A stretch of 64,000 nt of DNA from Pararhodonellum marinum (GTDB taxonomy: Bacteria > Bacteroidota > Bacteroidia > Cytophagales > Cyclobacteriaceae), in the NCBI RefSeq assembly GCF_015354735.1, contig NZ_JACEFJ010000010.1:152543-216542 (forward strand), read 5' to 3'. The translations under genes and the position numbers were made by a program. The notes below the pieces were generated by a model. That model saw only the letters and a program-made list of their open reading frames with translations, was not told the DNA's origin and did no database searches. Shown one piece after another: positions 54,581 through 62,194 of this stretch (the first letter of the stretch is position 1; each line of letters starts with the position of its first letter).

Positions 54581-55315
54581 TCAACCCAAATGGCTCTTAA
54601 ATAGGGCAGTCCAAAACTCAAATGAGGGCAACAGAAAGGTTAAGGATATCATCAATAGCAAAGCCAAAAGGCCCCAACAGGGATACTTTGGAAATTTCCC
54701 TTCTTTCACCCAATCGTGTATCACAACGGATAAAGGAAATAAAACAAACAGTAGCACCGTGCCTTCCATAAACAGCGATGGAGCCATCCATTCAAACATT
54801 CGACCGGTGGCAGGGCCGGTAAATGCCATGGAAGCGAACAGCATCATCGTGCGGTGTAGAGGTTTTATGTTGCTATTGAGGAAGCCTATTACCACCATTC
54901 CTGCGAAAGTAATCAAGGCTAACAAATCATTCGTCCACATCACATTCTGAAGCCACAGCCTTTCTGTATTATGGACATCCAAGAATCCTAAAGCCTGCAT
55001 CCTTGGTGCAAAGCCCATCATGACCGGAATAGCAAATATGACTGCTAGAATAGCAATCACGCCCAAACCCCAACCCAGTCTCATGTGAAATTTGATATTT
55101 TTGGTATTCACCAAGGCAGACTGCATCACGAGTAGTGCGTACCACAAAGTCATCAATACACCATGAAGGATCAAATAGATTGGCAGCTGCTCCATTTGCA
55201 AATGCCTTGGCTGTTCGAAAAACGGGCGCAGATAAAATCTTGGGCCAAAGCCTAACAATACCACCAGCAAAAGCAGGATGGTGATGATGAGGTAGAAGCG
55301 GGAGCGTTGATTCAT
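54581..55315 (-). CDS. Multi-pass membrane protein (paralogue B)
   Basis: 244 residues with about six to seven hydrophobic segments. MNQRSRFYLIITILLLLVVL is followed by GFGPRFYLRPFFEQPRHLQM, LPIYLILHGVLMTLWYALLV and MQSALVN, then a C-terminal VIHDWVKEGKFPKYP. The same order of motifs is found in the next gene, so the two are diverged paralogues. No function is recognised. Confidence 0.7.
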   Translation of the reverse strand: MNQRSRFYLIITILLLLVVLLGFGPRFYLRPFFEQPRHLQMEQLPIYLILHGVLMTLWYALLVMQSALVNTKNIKFHMRLGWGLGVIAILAVIFAIPVMMGFAPRMQALGFLDVHNTERLWLQNVMWTNDLLALITFAGMVVIGFLNSNIKPLHRTMMLFASMAFTGPATGRMFEWMAPSLFMEGTVLLFVLFPLSVVIHDWVKEGKFPKYPCWGLLALLLMISLTFLLPSFEFWTALFKSHLG

Positions 55316-55408
55316 GTTAATAGTATTGATTTTAAGGTTTTATATATTCCTTGTTAAAAAAGTATTTCCAATCACTTAACTATTTTTTTAATATTAAAAA
55401 AATTGATT

Positions 55409-56158
55409 TTACTTACTTAGCCCACTCAAATAGTTCACAAAAAAGCGGTATCCCCAATCTGTTTGCGGAATTACAAATGCAAAAACGACCATAAGCAACA
55501 AGACCATTAATCCTATGAAAGCATATTTGGGGAAGCGCTTGAATTTAACCCAGTCATGCACCACCAATAGAATGGGAAGCAGGAAAAATAAGGCAACCAG
55601 CAGACCTAGCCCGGAACTTGGAAACACAAATGCTGTTGCCCGTGCGAGCGCTACCACCATAAATGCGAATGAACCGGTCAAAACGGAGGTTCGATGAAGC
55701 ACCGGATTTTTTCTAAATACAAGAGCTACTGCCATAGCAGCTGTAAAAACCACAAGGGAGAAGAGATCTAGAAATAAGGGAAAAGATTGCCCTCTCATTT
55801 CGCTAATACTTTCCGGATCAAGAAGACCCATTCGTATAGACCTTGGTGTAGAATCAAGCACTACCTGAATCCCGGTAAACACTACCAAAATCGCTAAACC
55901 AGCCATAGCGAATCCAAGCTTCCTATGGATGGATACTTTTCGAAGATTGATCACTGCAGACTGCATCACCAACAGCAAAAACCAAGCAGTCAACACCATA
56001 CCGTGAATGACATAGACACTTGGAAGTTGGTCAAGTTGCCAACGTTCAGGCTGTTCGAAGAATGACCTTAAATAAAAAGTACGGCTGAAGCCGATCAGAA
56101 CAAAGAGCAACAATGTTATAGTCAAGAGCAGGTAAAATCGAGTATGGTTTTTATTCAT
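55409..56158 (-). CDS. Multi-pass membrane protein (paralogue A)
   Basis: 249 residues, matching the neighbouring paralogue: FYLRSFFEQPERWQLDQLPS, VIHGMVLTAWFLLLVMQSAV and a C-terminal VHDWVKFKRFPKYAFIG. It has six to seven hydrophobic segments. The motif LRxFFEQP followed by HGxxxTxWxxLLVMQSA is shared. It starts 13 bases after the DoxX-like gene and is presumably in its operon. Function unknown; quinone or lipid contact is possible given the spacing of charged residues. Confidence 0.7.
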   Translation of the reverse strand: MNKNHTRFYLLLTITLLLFVLIGFSRTFYLRSFFEQPERWQLDQLPSVYVIHGMVLTAWFLLLVMQSAVINLRKVSIHRKLGFAMAGLAILVVFTGIQVVLDSTPRSIRMGLLDPESISEMRGQSFPLFLDLFSLVVFTAAMAVALVFRKNPVLHRTSVLTGSFAFMVVALARATAFVFPSSGLGLLVALFFLLPILLVVHDWVKFKRFPKYAFIGLMVLLLMVVFAFVIPQTDWGYRFFVNYLSGLSK

Positions 56159-56171
56159 ATCATCTTAGGAT

Positions 56172-57533
56172 CTAATACATTCGGGGCTCTTCTGTGATTA
56201 TGTTTATTTTACTTTTCATCAGCCTAAAGTCTTTGATTTCGATGGGAATTCGTTTGGCAGAAATAAATAAAGAGTCATTGTTAAATTTACCTTTGAAGTC
56301 AACCCTTGTAGCGTCAAGCAAATCATAATACAAGACAATTCCGGCTTGTTTTTCAATAAGCAAAGAATCCATTTTTTCAAAACTTCCCTGCTCTCTGTAG
56401 ATTTCCTGTACCTGCAACATCAACTGTATCCTATCCTCATAAACAAAAACCCGTTTTTCATCAAAATCTGTAAAAGCAAATACAACGCTGTCACGGTTCA
56501 TGCGAACAGCACTCCTGCCTCTTTCAAAAACAAACTGATTCCAACGTGTTGAATTATCCAATGAAAGCGTGTCCTTGTTTACCACAAAGGATTCAACATC
56601 ATAAATCCCTGATAATTCATCGTTTGGTCGATTTTGGGCTCGGGTATAAAATCCCCAATAATCATTTAATAAATAGGCGACATGCACTACAATAACCACC
56701 CACTTAAATACCAGCACGGTAACTCGAATCCATTTCTTTTTGTAAACAGGAGCTTGTTGTACAGGAAGCGCTACAGCCTCTCCGGTAAAGAAGAACCTGA
56801 ACAAACGTTGAATATGAGGCAGCAACAGAAACAGCGCCAATACCAATTGCATCAAAGCGAACATTTTGGCATGGATATCATAACTGATATTGACAGCTAC
56901 CACGTTACTCATGGCAGCTACTGTAAGCAGGGCACCAAAGGTGGTGGTTCTACGGAAGAGCAACAGTAAAGCAGCACTTTCTGCCAAGCCCATAAAAAGG
57001 TTGTAGCCATAGGAGTATCCGAAAAAAGCCCAAGCCAGACTCATGGGCGTCATGTCTCCCAATGGTTCTGATAATTGGTAAAAGCCAAGGTCGGGGAATT
57101 GTGCTTTGAAAAACTTTTCCAGCCCAAAGGCAAACAGATTAATGGCCAGATAGTATCGGATAATGACACAAAGCCAATAATAGGCAAGATCCAGGTTCTT
57201 TTGTTTTCGATCGATGGCACTCCAAACTAAGGCTCCTAAAATAGCCAAAACAATCATAGTGAAATAGAGGATATAGATGTAGGTACTGTCGCTGTGATTC
57301 CCCGGTGTTGGTGATAAAATGGGATAATCAATTCCAAAAAAATTCTCTCCCACCCAAAGAACCATGGCATTTAACCCTTTGTCAACCATTCCCGACATGT
57401 ATAGCCCAAGAGAAAAAGCATTGCTATACCAATCCAAAAGAAAGATAAACAGTACAGTAAAAATAAAGGCAAAACGGAGGGACAGCTTTTTCGGAAGTGA
57501 CCAGGTTGATGAATGATTCGACTGTAGATCCAT
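56172..57533 (-). CDS. DoxX-like multi-pass membrane protein with C-terminal soluble domain
   Basis: 453 residues. The first ~270 contain five or more hydrophobic segments with DoxX/HTTM-like features: IIRYYLAINLFAFGLEKFFK, MGLAESAALLLLFRR, TTFGALLTVAAMSNVVAVNI, SYDIHAKMFALMQLVLALFL. After the last segment (VRVTVLVFKWVVIVVHVAYL-like) a ~150-residue soluble domain follows, ending IITEEPRMY. The role is unknown. It is the first gene of a run with the two paralogous membrane proteins and is separated by 13 bases from the next. Confidence 0.65.
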   Translation of the reverse strand: MDLQSNHSSTWSLPKKLSLRFAFIFTVLFIFLLDWYSNAFSLGLYMSGMVDKGLNAMVLWVGENFFGIDYPILSPTPGNHSDSTYIYILYFTMIVLAILGALVWSAIDRKQKNLDLAYYWLCVIIRYYLAINLFAFGLEKFFKAQFPDLGFYQLSEPLGDMTPMSLAWAFFGYSYGYNLFMGLAESAALLLLFRRTTTFGALLTVAAMSNVVAVNISYDIHAKMFALMQLVLALFLLLPHIQRLFRFFFTGEAVALPVQQAPVYKKKWIRVTVLVFKWVVIVVHVAYLLNDYWGFYTRAQNRPNDELSGIYDVESFVVNKDTLSLDNSTRWNQFVFERGRSAVRMNRDSVVFAFTDFDEKRVFVYEDRIQLMLQVQEIYREQGSFEKMDSLLIEKQAGIVLYYDLLDATRVDFKGKFNNDSLFISAKRIPIEIKDFRLMKSKINIITEEPRMY

Positions 57534-57568
57534 ATTTACATTTCATTAAAAATTCATAGTACTTTCAA

Positions 57569-57670
57569 TTAATCCACTTTGGTGGATAACATTTCAAAAA
57601 CCTGTACCCACTGATCGCCCATTTTCATTTCTCCTATTTCAGCGATCTGACCGTTTTCATTCACTTGCAT
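57569..57670 (-). pseudogene. Decayed gene tail (33 codons)
   Basis: A frame MQVNENGQIAEIGEMKMGDQ then WVQVFEMLSTKVD and stop. It resembles the end of DUF1579-type proteins with alternating Glu/Gly and aromatic residues, but that assignment is tentative. It has no leader and is too short for the family, so it is probably the C-terminal remnant of a gene once driven by the promoter at 57840-57888. Confidence 0.35.
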
Positions 57671-57709
57671 GGATGTAAATAAAGATTTTATTATTTCTTG
57701 ATATTTTAT

Positions 57710-57829
57710 TTCACGCAGAAAGCGCAAAGGAAAGCACGGACCTTATCCCGAAACTCGGGAGAACACAGCAATTTTTGATTCTATCCCGTTGCGCTCGTTG
57801 CGGTTTTATCTTTGCGTCCGTTGCGTGAA
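57710..57829. repeat. Long palindromic intergenic repeat R1
   Basis: Its ends are inverted: TTCACGCAGAAAGCGCAAAG at the left and CTTTGCGTCCGTTGCGTGAA at the right. The middle holds an internal palindrome (TATCCCGAAACTCGGGAGAA) and GTTGCGCTCGTTGCGG. Related copies are at 59222-59327 and 61307-61407. It begins about ten bases downstream of the -7 element of site C. Confidence 0.75.
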
Positions 57830-57839
57830 CTAATAACTC

Positions 57840-57888
57840 TAAATTTCTCTAAAACTCAGGAAGCCTACAATACCCTAATTATGTGATG
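57840..57888 (-). promoter_or_regulatory. Shared promoter architecture, site C (promoter of a decayed gene)
   Basis: On the - strand the box (57869-57888) reads CATCACATAATTAGGGTATT, followed by G, and 21 bases later GAAATTTA (57840-57847). Its next start codon is 198 bases away at 57670, but removing the 120-bp repeat R1 leaves 78, as at the other sites. Confidence 0.55.
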
Positions 57889-57914
57889 GCTTGATAAAAA
57901 AGAATCCCTAACTC

Positions 57915-59204
57915 TCAATTCAATTTAGGCACCTGCTTAGTATAACAATGTATTCCTCCGCCACCCCAATTATAAACTGTAGCATCTATCCAGACCAATT
58001 GTTTACCAGGGTAAAGGGTTGAAAAAATCTTTTTTACGTGTTCTTCCTTTTCTGGCGAACTGCCTACATGCAAATAGGTCGGCAACAAAACCTTATCATT
58101 TGAAATCAAAAAATTGAGGTAGGAGGAAGCAGAAAGATATTGCAGGGTATCCCCTAATGCCACCTTTTGATTGGGTAGAAAATACTTATTCCCAATAGTC
58201 GAATCACTCATTGCCCAGCCCTCTACCACAAGATTAGGCCTGTACCTTAGATCCGGCAAGGGAACTTTGATGATCTTGAATGGCTTTCCATCCTGATCTT
58301 TAGCTTTGACCAAAATATCATACGTTTCCTGAAGCCTTCGGTAGTTTTCAGCATGAACAGGATGTACATCTTTTTCTTCTTCATCCACCCAAGCCAGCAG
58401 AATGGTATTCGGATTGGCAAATCGGATATATTCATCGGTATGGCCGGCGGTACCAGCGGCAACATATCCAGGAACAATGAATTCCGTTGGATCACTATCT
58501 TCGACCAAACCTTTTCCCACCCAAATAAAATGATGAACTCCCAAGGTTCGTTTCAGTTCTTCTTGGATGCTGGTTTTGGATAGATCCGGATTAACCTTAA
58601 ACATCCAATCCTCATTCAACAAAATACTCCCTTTCCCATTCACCTCTATTGCGCCTCCATCTAGATTCAAAGGAGAGACAACCACCTCAAACCCATCTCT
58701 TGCAGCTATCAAACTGTCCGTTTTCTGATTCCGGTTGAAGAAAGATGCATCTGCTCTCGCTGTGTCCGGATCCACACCTTTCTCGATTAAAAACCGTTCG
58801 AAAAAATCCTGGAACGACCACCTATAGTCCACTGCCTTTTTCTCTCCCAGCCCATTGGTCAGGTACACCGGGCCAACATCTCTTAGTGCTACAGCCTGCC
58901 ATACAGGTAATGATAGAAAAGTATAAGCTGCGGTATCTAGGCCATTTTCCAACAGGTATTCTTTGAAAACCACAGGATTTTCACTGGTATCTGATACAAA
59001 AATGACCGATGTAGAACCTTCAAGTGCACGTGCCAAATCTACAACCAATGGAAAAAACTCCGGTTGCCTTTCCGTCCAACCCATTAACATAGCTTCATGT
59101 GGTTCCCATTCAGCCGGATAGTAAAATATAGTTAGATCCCTTTGCTCTTGCTTGCAGGAAGAAATTACAACTATCAAAAAGACAAAGAATGTTAAGTTTT
59201 TCAT
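57915..59204 (-). CDS. Agmatine deiminase-family lipoprotein (copy 2)
   Basis: An extracytoplasmic guanidino-deiminase candidate. I choose the ATG at 59204, giving MKNLTFFVFLIVVISSCKQE with a lipobox; upstream in-frame codons to 59330 run through the palindromic repeat R2 and are not a real start. AEWEPHEAMLMGWTE, LNLDGGAIEVNGKG, GTAGHTDEYIRF and the C-terminal nucleophile GGGGIHCYTKQVP are conserved. The 430 residues follow the copy 1 layout. It is the next gene after copy 3 on the same strand, 310 bases away. Confidence 0.9.
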   Translation of the reverse strand: MKNLTFFVFLIVVISSCKQEQRDLTIFYYPAEWEPHEAMLMGWTERQPEFFPLVVDLARALEGSTSVIFVSDTSENPVVFKEYLLENGLDTAAYTFLSLPVWQAVALRDVGPVYLTNGLGEKKAVDYRWSFQDFFERFLIEKGVDPDTARADASFFNRNQKTDSLIAARDGFEVVVSPLNLDGGAIEVNGKGSILLNEDWMFKVNPDLSKTSIQEELKRTLGVHHFIWVGKGLVEDSDPTEFIVPGYVAAGTAGHTDEYIRFANPNTILLAWVDEEEKDVHPVHAENYRRLQETYDILVKAKDQDGKPFKIIKVPLPDLRYRPNLVVEGWAMSDSTIGNKYFLPNQKVALGDTLQYLSASSYLNFLISNDKVLLPTYLHVGSSPEKEEHVKKIFSTLYPGKQLVWIDATVYNWGGGGIHCYTKQVPKLN

Positions 59205-59221
59205 GGTCTGATGGTTTTTTG

Positions 59222-59327
59222 ATTCTCTCAGCGAGCGCAAAAAAAAAGCGCAGCGAACGCGGCGATTTTTGATATCATCTCGCTGCGAACGCTGCGTTTC
59301 TACCGTTGCGATCGCCGCGAGAAATAT
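59222..59327. repeat. Long palindromic intergenic repeat R2
   Basis: The left end TTCTCTCAGCGAGCGC and right end GATCGCCGCGAGAAAT are imperfect inverted repeats. Inside, GCGCAGCGAACGCGGCG and CGCTGCGAACGCTGCG form further stems. It lies 6 bases downstream of the -7 element of site D and 17 before the start of the deiminase gene, so it would be in the 5' leader of its mRNA. Confidence 0.75.
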
Positions 59328-59333
59328 CACTTT

Positions 59334-59382
59334 TAAAGTTGCTTGAAAATCAGAACTCCAACAATACCCTAATCATGTGATA
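59334..59382 (-). promoter_or_regulatory. Shared promoter architecture, site D (deiminase copy 2)
   Basis: On the - strand the box (59363-59382) reads TATCACATGATTAGGGTATT, followed by G, and 21 bases later CAACTTTA (59334-59341). The start codon is 158 bases away, or 52 after subtracting repeat R2 (106 bp). Confidence 0.65.
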
Positions 59383-59514
59383 AGTGGACCTTTCAAAAAG
59401 TAGAAACAATCCATAAAAAAATCTGATTGAAAATTCAGTTGTTACACCAACTTGAGAAGCGTGATTTTAATAACTTCGGCAAACTTTAATAATGCCATCC
59501 TTACCATCCAAGAT

Positions 59515-60855
59515 TTATTTTAATCCCTTCCTTTTGGGTTCCTGCTGTGTACTGCAATGAATGCCTCCACCCTGCCAATTCAGTGGCATGGCATCAACGA
59601 ACACAATTTCACGTCCGGGAAAAGCTTGTTTGAATAAAGCTTCAACCTCCTTTTCCCGCATGACAGAAGCTTCATCTTTGGCATAGGAAGATGTCACCAC
59701 TACGCCATTGGTGACCAAAAAATTCATGTAACTCGCGGCTGCGACGTATGTCAAGGTATCCCCAATCGAAAGCTTCTTTTGGTCTTCGTAGCTAAAGGAC
59801 TCAAGCCTATAATGCACCTCATCACTCAAAGTATCGGAAACCACTATCATGCGCTCCTGATGATAGGGCAATGGGATTTTGATGATCTTAAAAGGTTTTC
59901 CGTCCTGATCTCTTTCCTGTTTTAGGATTTCATAACTTCTGGACATTCGTTCGTAATTGACCTTATTCAAGGGATGCTTTTCCACTTCACTCTCGTCCAT
60001 CCAAGCCAAAAGTATTGTTCTGTCATCTGCAAAACGCACAAATTCATCCGTATGCCCACCTGTACCATATCCCACGTATTTACCCAATTGGAAATGAAGA
60101 ATATGTTCATCCTCAGCCAAGCCTTGAGGTAACCAGATTACTTTCTTTACACCAAGCGTTTTTTTGAATTCTTCTTCCAGTTCCTGCTTGGTCCAACCCG
60201 GATTGCGCTGAAGCGTGACAGCTTCACATTGGATCAACACCCCTTTTCCATTGACTTCTATAGCACCTCCTTCGATGGTGAGATTGCTTTTTATCCATTT
60301 GGCGTCTGTCGCAACTGCCATCAGACTATCCACTTTAGCCCTCTTACCGGTTCTGATTTTTTCTCTATAAATACTAAGACTATCAATAATTGTTGAATCT
60401 CGCAGTACACGCCAATCAAGACTCCCATAAGCATTCCACTCAAAATCCACTGCACCGAGTTCACCTTGCCTATTGATTACAAAAGCAGCACCATGATCCC
60501 TGATCCAGTGTGCTTCCCCGGGCATGACAAAAAATTGAATTTTCGAAGTATCCACTCCCAGGCTATCCAATTGTTTTTTGGCCTTTTGTTGAATACTATC
60601 CGAATCAGCAGCCATTTTTATTGGAACATGCCCATCAATCGCTTTCATGACTTCACTGATCACGCGGTTGTAGCCTTCGCCACCTTCTCCCATATACCAA
60701 GTCCCAAACCATACCGCTTCATGGGGTTCGAATTCTCCTGGCATATAAAATGCGATAGGGTCTGTTTTGGGTTCTTGCTTGCAGGAATTAAAAAGAGTCA
60801 AACCAATTATAGTTAAAATAATCCTTAAAAAAGAAAATTCAGTTTTTTGAAGCAT
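59515..60855 (-). CDS. Agmatine deiminase-family lipoprotein (copy 3)
   Basis: 446 residues. The ATG at 60855 gives a leader with LTIIGLTLFNSCKQEPK (lipobox); one at 60900 lies too close to the predicted -7 element to leave a leader. AVWFGTWYMGEGGEGYN, LTIEGGAIEVNGKG, GTGGHTDEFVRF and GGGIHCSTQQEPKRK give the substrate-binding acid, catalytic His and nucleophile Cys. Motif identity with copies 1 and 2 is clear, but sequence elsewhere differs, so these are old paralogues with possibly distinct substrates. Confidence 0.9.
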   Translation of the reverse strand: MLQKTEFSFLRIILTIIGLTLFNSCKQEPKTDPIAFYMPGEFEPHEAVWFGTWYMGEGGEGYNRVISEVMKAIDGHVPIKMAADSDSIQQKAKKQLDSLGVDTSKIQFFVMPGEAHWIRDHGAAFVINRQGELGAVDFEWNAYGSLDWRVLRDSTIIDSLSIYREKIRTGKRAKVDSLMAVATDAKWIKSNLTIEGGAIEVNGKGVLIQCEAVTLQRNPGWTKQELEEEFKKTLGVKKVIWLPQGLAEDEHILHFQLGKYVGYGTGGHTDEFVRFADDRTILLAWMDESEVEKHPLNKVNYERMSRSYEILKQERDQDGKPFKIIKIPLPYHQERMIVVSDTLSDEVHYRLESFSYEDQKKLSIGDTLTYVAAASYMNFLVTNGVVVTSSYAKDEASVMREKEVEALFKQAFPGREIVFVDAMPLNWQGGGIHCSTQQEPKRKGLK

Positions 60856-60905
60856 ATAGTTTCTAGTAAAGTTTGGGTAATCTTTATTTTCGTATTGCAA
60901 CTAGC

Positions 60906-60954
60906 TAAAAATACAATGGGGTAGCCTTAAAAAAAATACCTTAATGATGTGATG
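60906..60954 (-). promoter_or_regulatory. Shared promoter architecture, site E (deiminase copy 3)
   Basis: On the - strand the box (60935-60954) reads CATCACATCATTAAGGTATT, and 21 bases later TATTTTTA (60906-60913), a good -7 match. The ATG at 60855 is 79 bases from the box. Confidence 0.65.
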
Positions 60955-61052
60955 GAGTTGAATTTTACTCACTTGCTTAGGGTGCAATCAAGACTAAGCA
61001 GAGGTAGCCTTATTTTGGAAAACAGATTGAAAATTTTGAAATCATTATGAAT

Positions 61053-61193
61053 CTAATTCGCTACTCCAGATGTCATTAAGGTGTTGAGATAGTGGAACAG
61101 CTTGAAAATAAGTAAAATTAAAGTTCCAAGTACAGCAGTGCAGACCCCTATCACACAGATATGGCCCAAGGTGTTTTCGGTTTGTGAATTCAT
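61053..61193 (-). CDS. 46-residue single-span membrane protein
   Basis: A small ORF, MNSQTENTLGHICVIGVCTA followed by VLGTLILLIFKLFHYLNTLM and TSGVAN. One hydrophobic helix (about residues 11-36) containing two Cys residues is flanked by a polar N-terminus. No family recognised. It has its own copy of the shared promoter, with the start 71 bases from the box, which is the main evidence that it is a real gene. Confidence 0.55.
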   Translation of the reverse strand: MNSQTENTLGHICVIGVCTAVLGTLILLIFKLFHYLNTLMTSGVAN

Positions 61194-61235
61194 TATGATT
61201 ATTGTTTGGATTTCATGTTGATAATCAACACCATA

Positions 61236-61284
61236 TAAATGTACAAACCTGAAACAGTACGGACAATACCCTAATGGGGTGACA
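61236..61284 (-). promoter_or_regulatory. Shared promoter architecture, site F (small membrane protein)
   Basis: On the - strand the box (61265-61284) reads TGTCACCCCATTAGGGTATT, followed by G, with TACATTTA (61236-61243) 21 bases later. The next ATG on this strand is at 61193. Confidence 0.6.
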
Positions 61285-61306
61285 AAAAAAGGCTTAAATT
61301 ATTGGA

Positions 61307-61407
61307 TCACGCGGCGGGAGTAACGATTAGCGCAGCGACCGCAGCGATTTCTTTACATTTTTTTCTCTGCGTTCGCCGCGTGAAAACCGTTGCGCTCGCT
61401 GCGTGAA
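61307..61407. repeat. Long palindromic intergenic repeat R3
   Basis: It carries TCACGCGGCG near the left end, paired with CGCCGCGTGA in the middle, plus AGCGCAGCGACCGCAGCG and TTGCGCTCGCTGCGTGAA. It is of the same kind as R1 and R2 but located 22 bases upstream of the box of site F and 16 bases after the YceI stop. Confidence 0.75.
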
Positions 61408-61423
61408 ACTCTTCATCTTAAAG

Positions 61424-62194
61424 CTAAAACCCCACCACCACCCTCACCTCATCCGAAAGCACCAGGCTCTTTTCACCCAATCCAAAATCCAAGCGATCAA
61501 TCACAAACTCCCCTTTAAACTTCCGTTGCTTACCTGACTGGACCAGGGTGAATGGAATTTCCACCTCTTTTTTGACATCCTTGATCCGCAATTCAAAAAT
61601 CCCGACAAATGCATTCTTTCCATTGGTTTTAAAGGATTTGGATGTCAGGTGGACCAAAGGGAATTTATCTAAATGAAAATACTGCCTTCCCAGCAAGTGC
61701 TTATCCCTTAACTTAATGCCTGTGTCTATGCTGCCTGGATTTGCAGTTCCTTTGATACTGGACTGGTTCAGCTTTTTGGGATCAAAATGCACCTCCAAAT
61801 CCCAGTCAGAAATTATCCCGTCCACTGTAATTCCCGCATTTTTGATTTTGAACTGAATGGGTTGATCCGGTTTATAAGACTGAGCTGAGAGGAGAATTGG
61901 AAAAAGGAAAAACCAAGGAAGTACTTTGAACAGTAGATGATATTTTTTATTGAATTTTAATTTGGTAAATGTAGAAATGTCCCAACAAATCCTCCCTTTT
62001 ACCCTTAACAATAAAAAATGGAAACAGGAGAAAAGGGATAACAATCGACATGAAAATAGACTTCTCCTTTGTCGAAGTGACCAGGTAAGGTTGTTTTTTC
62101 TAGAGAACATTTTTTCAAACCTTTGACTACTAGGGCAGACGGAATCCAAAAGATAACCCAATACCCTTGTCGATCTTTCATACACTTTGTTCAT
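61424..62194 (-). CDS. YceI-like protein with an unusual N-terminal extension
   Basis: The C-terminal ~150 residues are a YceI lipocalin-like barrel (ITVDGIISDWDLEVHFDPKK, NAFVGIFELRIKDVKKEVEI, EFVIDRLDFGLGEKSLVLSD), a periplasmic isoprenoid-binding fold. It starts with ATG overlapping the peroxidase stop by four bases (ATGA). The first ~85 residues do not look like a signal peptide until LLFKVLPWFFLFPILLSAQS. There is no better ATG/GTG nearer the signal, so the start is uncertain and a sequence change upstream is possible. The operonic link with a peroxidase may protect quinones or envelope components from oxidation. Confidence 0.75.
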   Translation of the reverse strand: MNKVYERSTRVLGYLLDSVCPSSQRFEKMFSRKNNLTWSLRQRRSLFSCRLLSLFSCFHFLLLRVKGRICWDISTFTKLKFNKKYHLLFKVLPWFFLFPILLSAQSYKPDQPIQFKIKNAGITVDGIISDWDLEVHFDPKKLNQSSIKGTANPGSIDTGIKLRDKHLLGRQYFHLDKFPLVHLTSKSFKTNGKNAFVGIFELRIKDVKKEVEIPFTLVQSGKQRKFKGEFVIDRLDFGLGEKSLVLSDEVRVVVGF

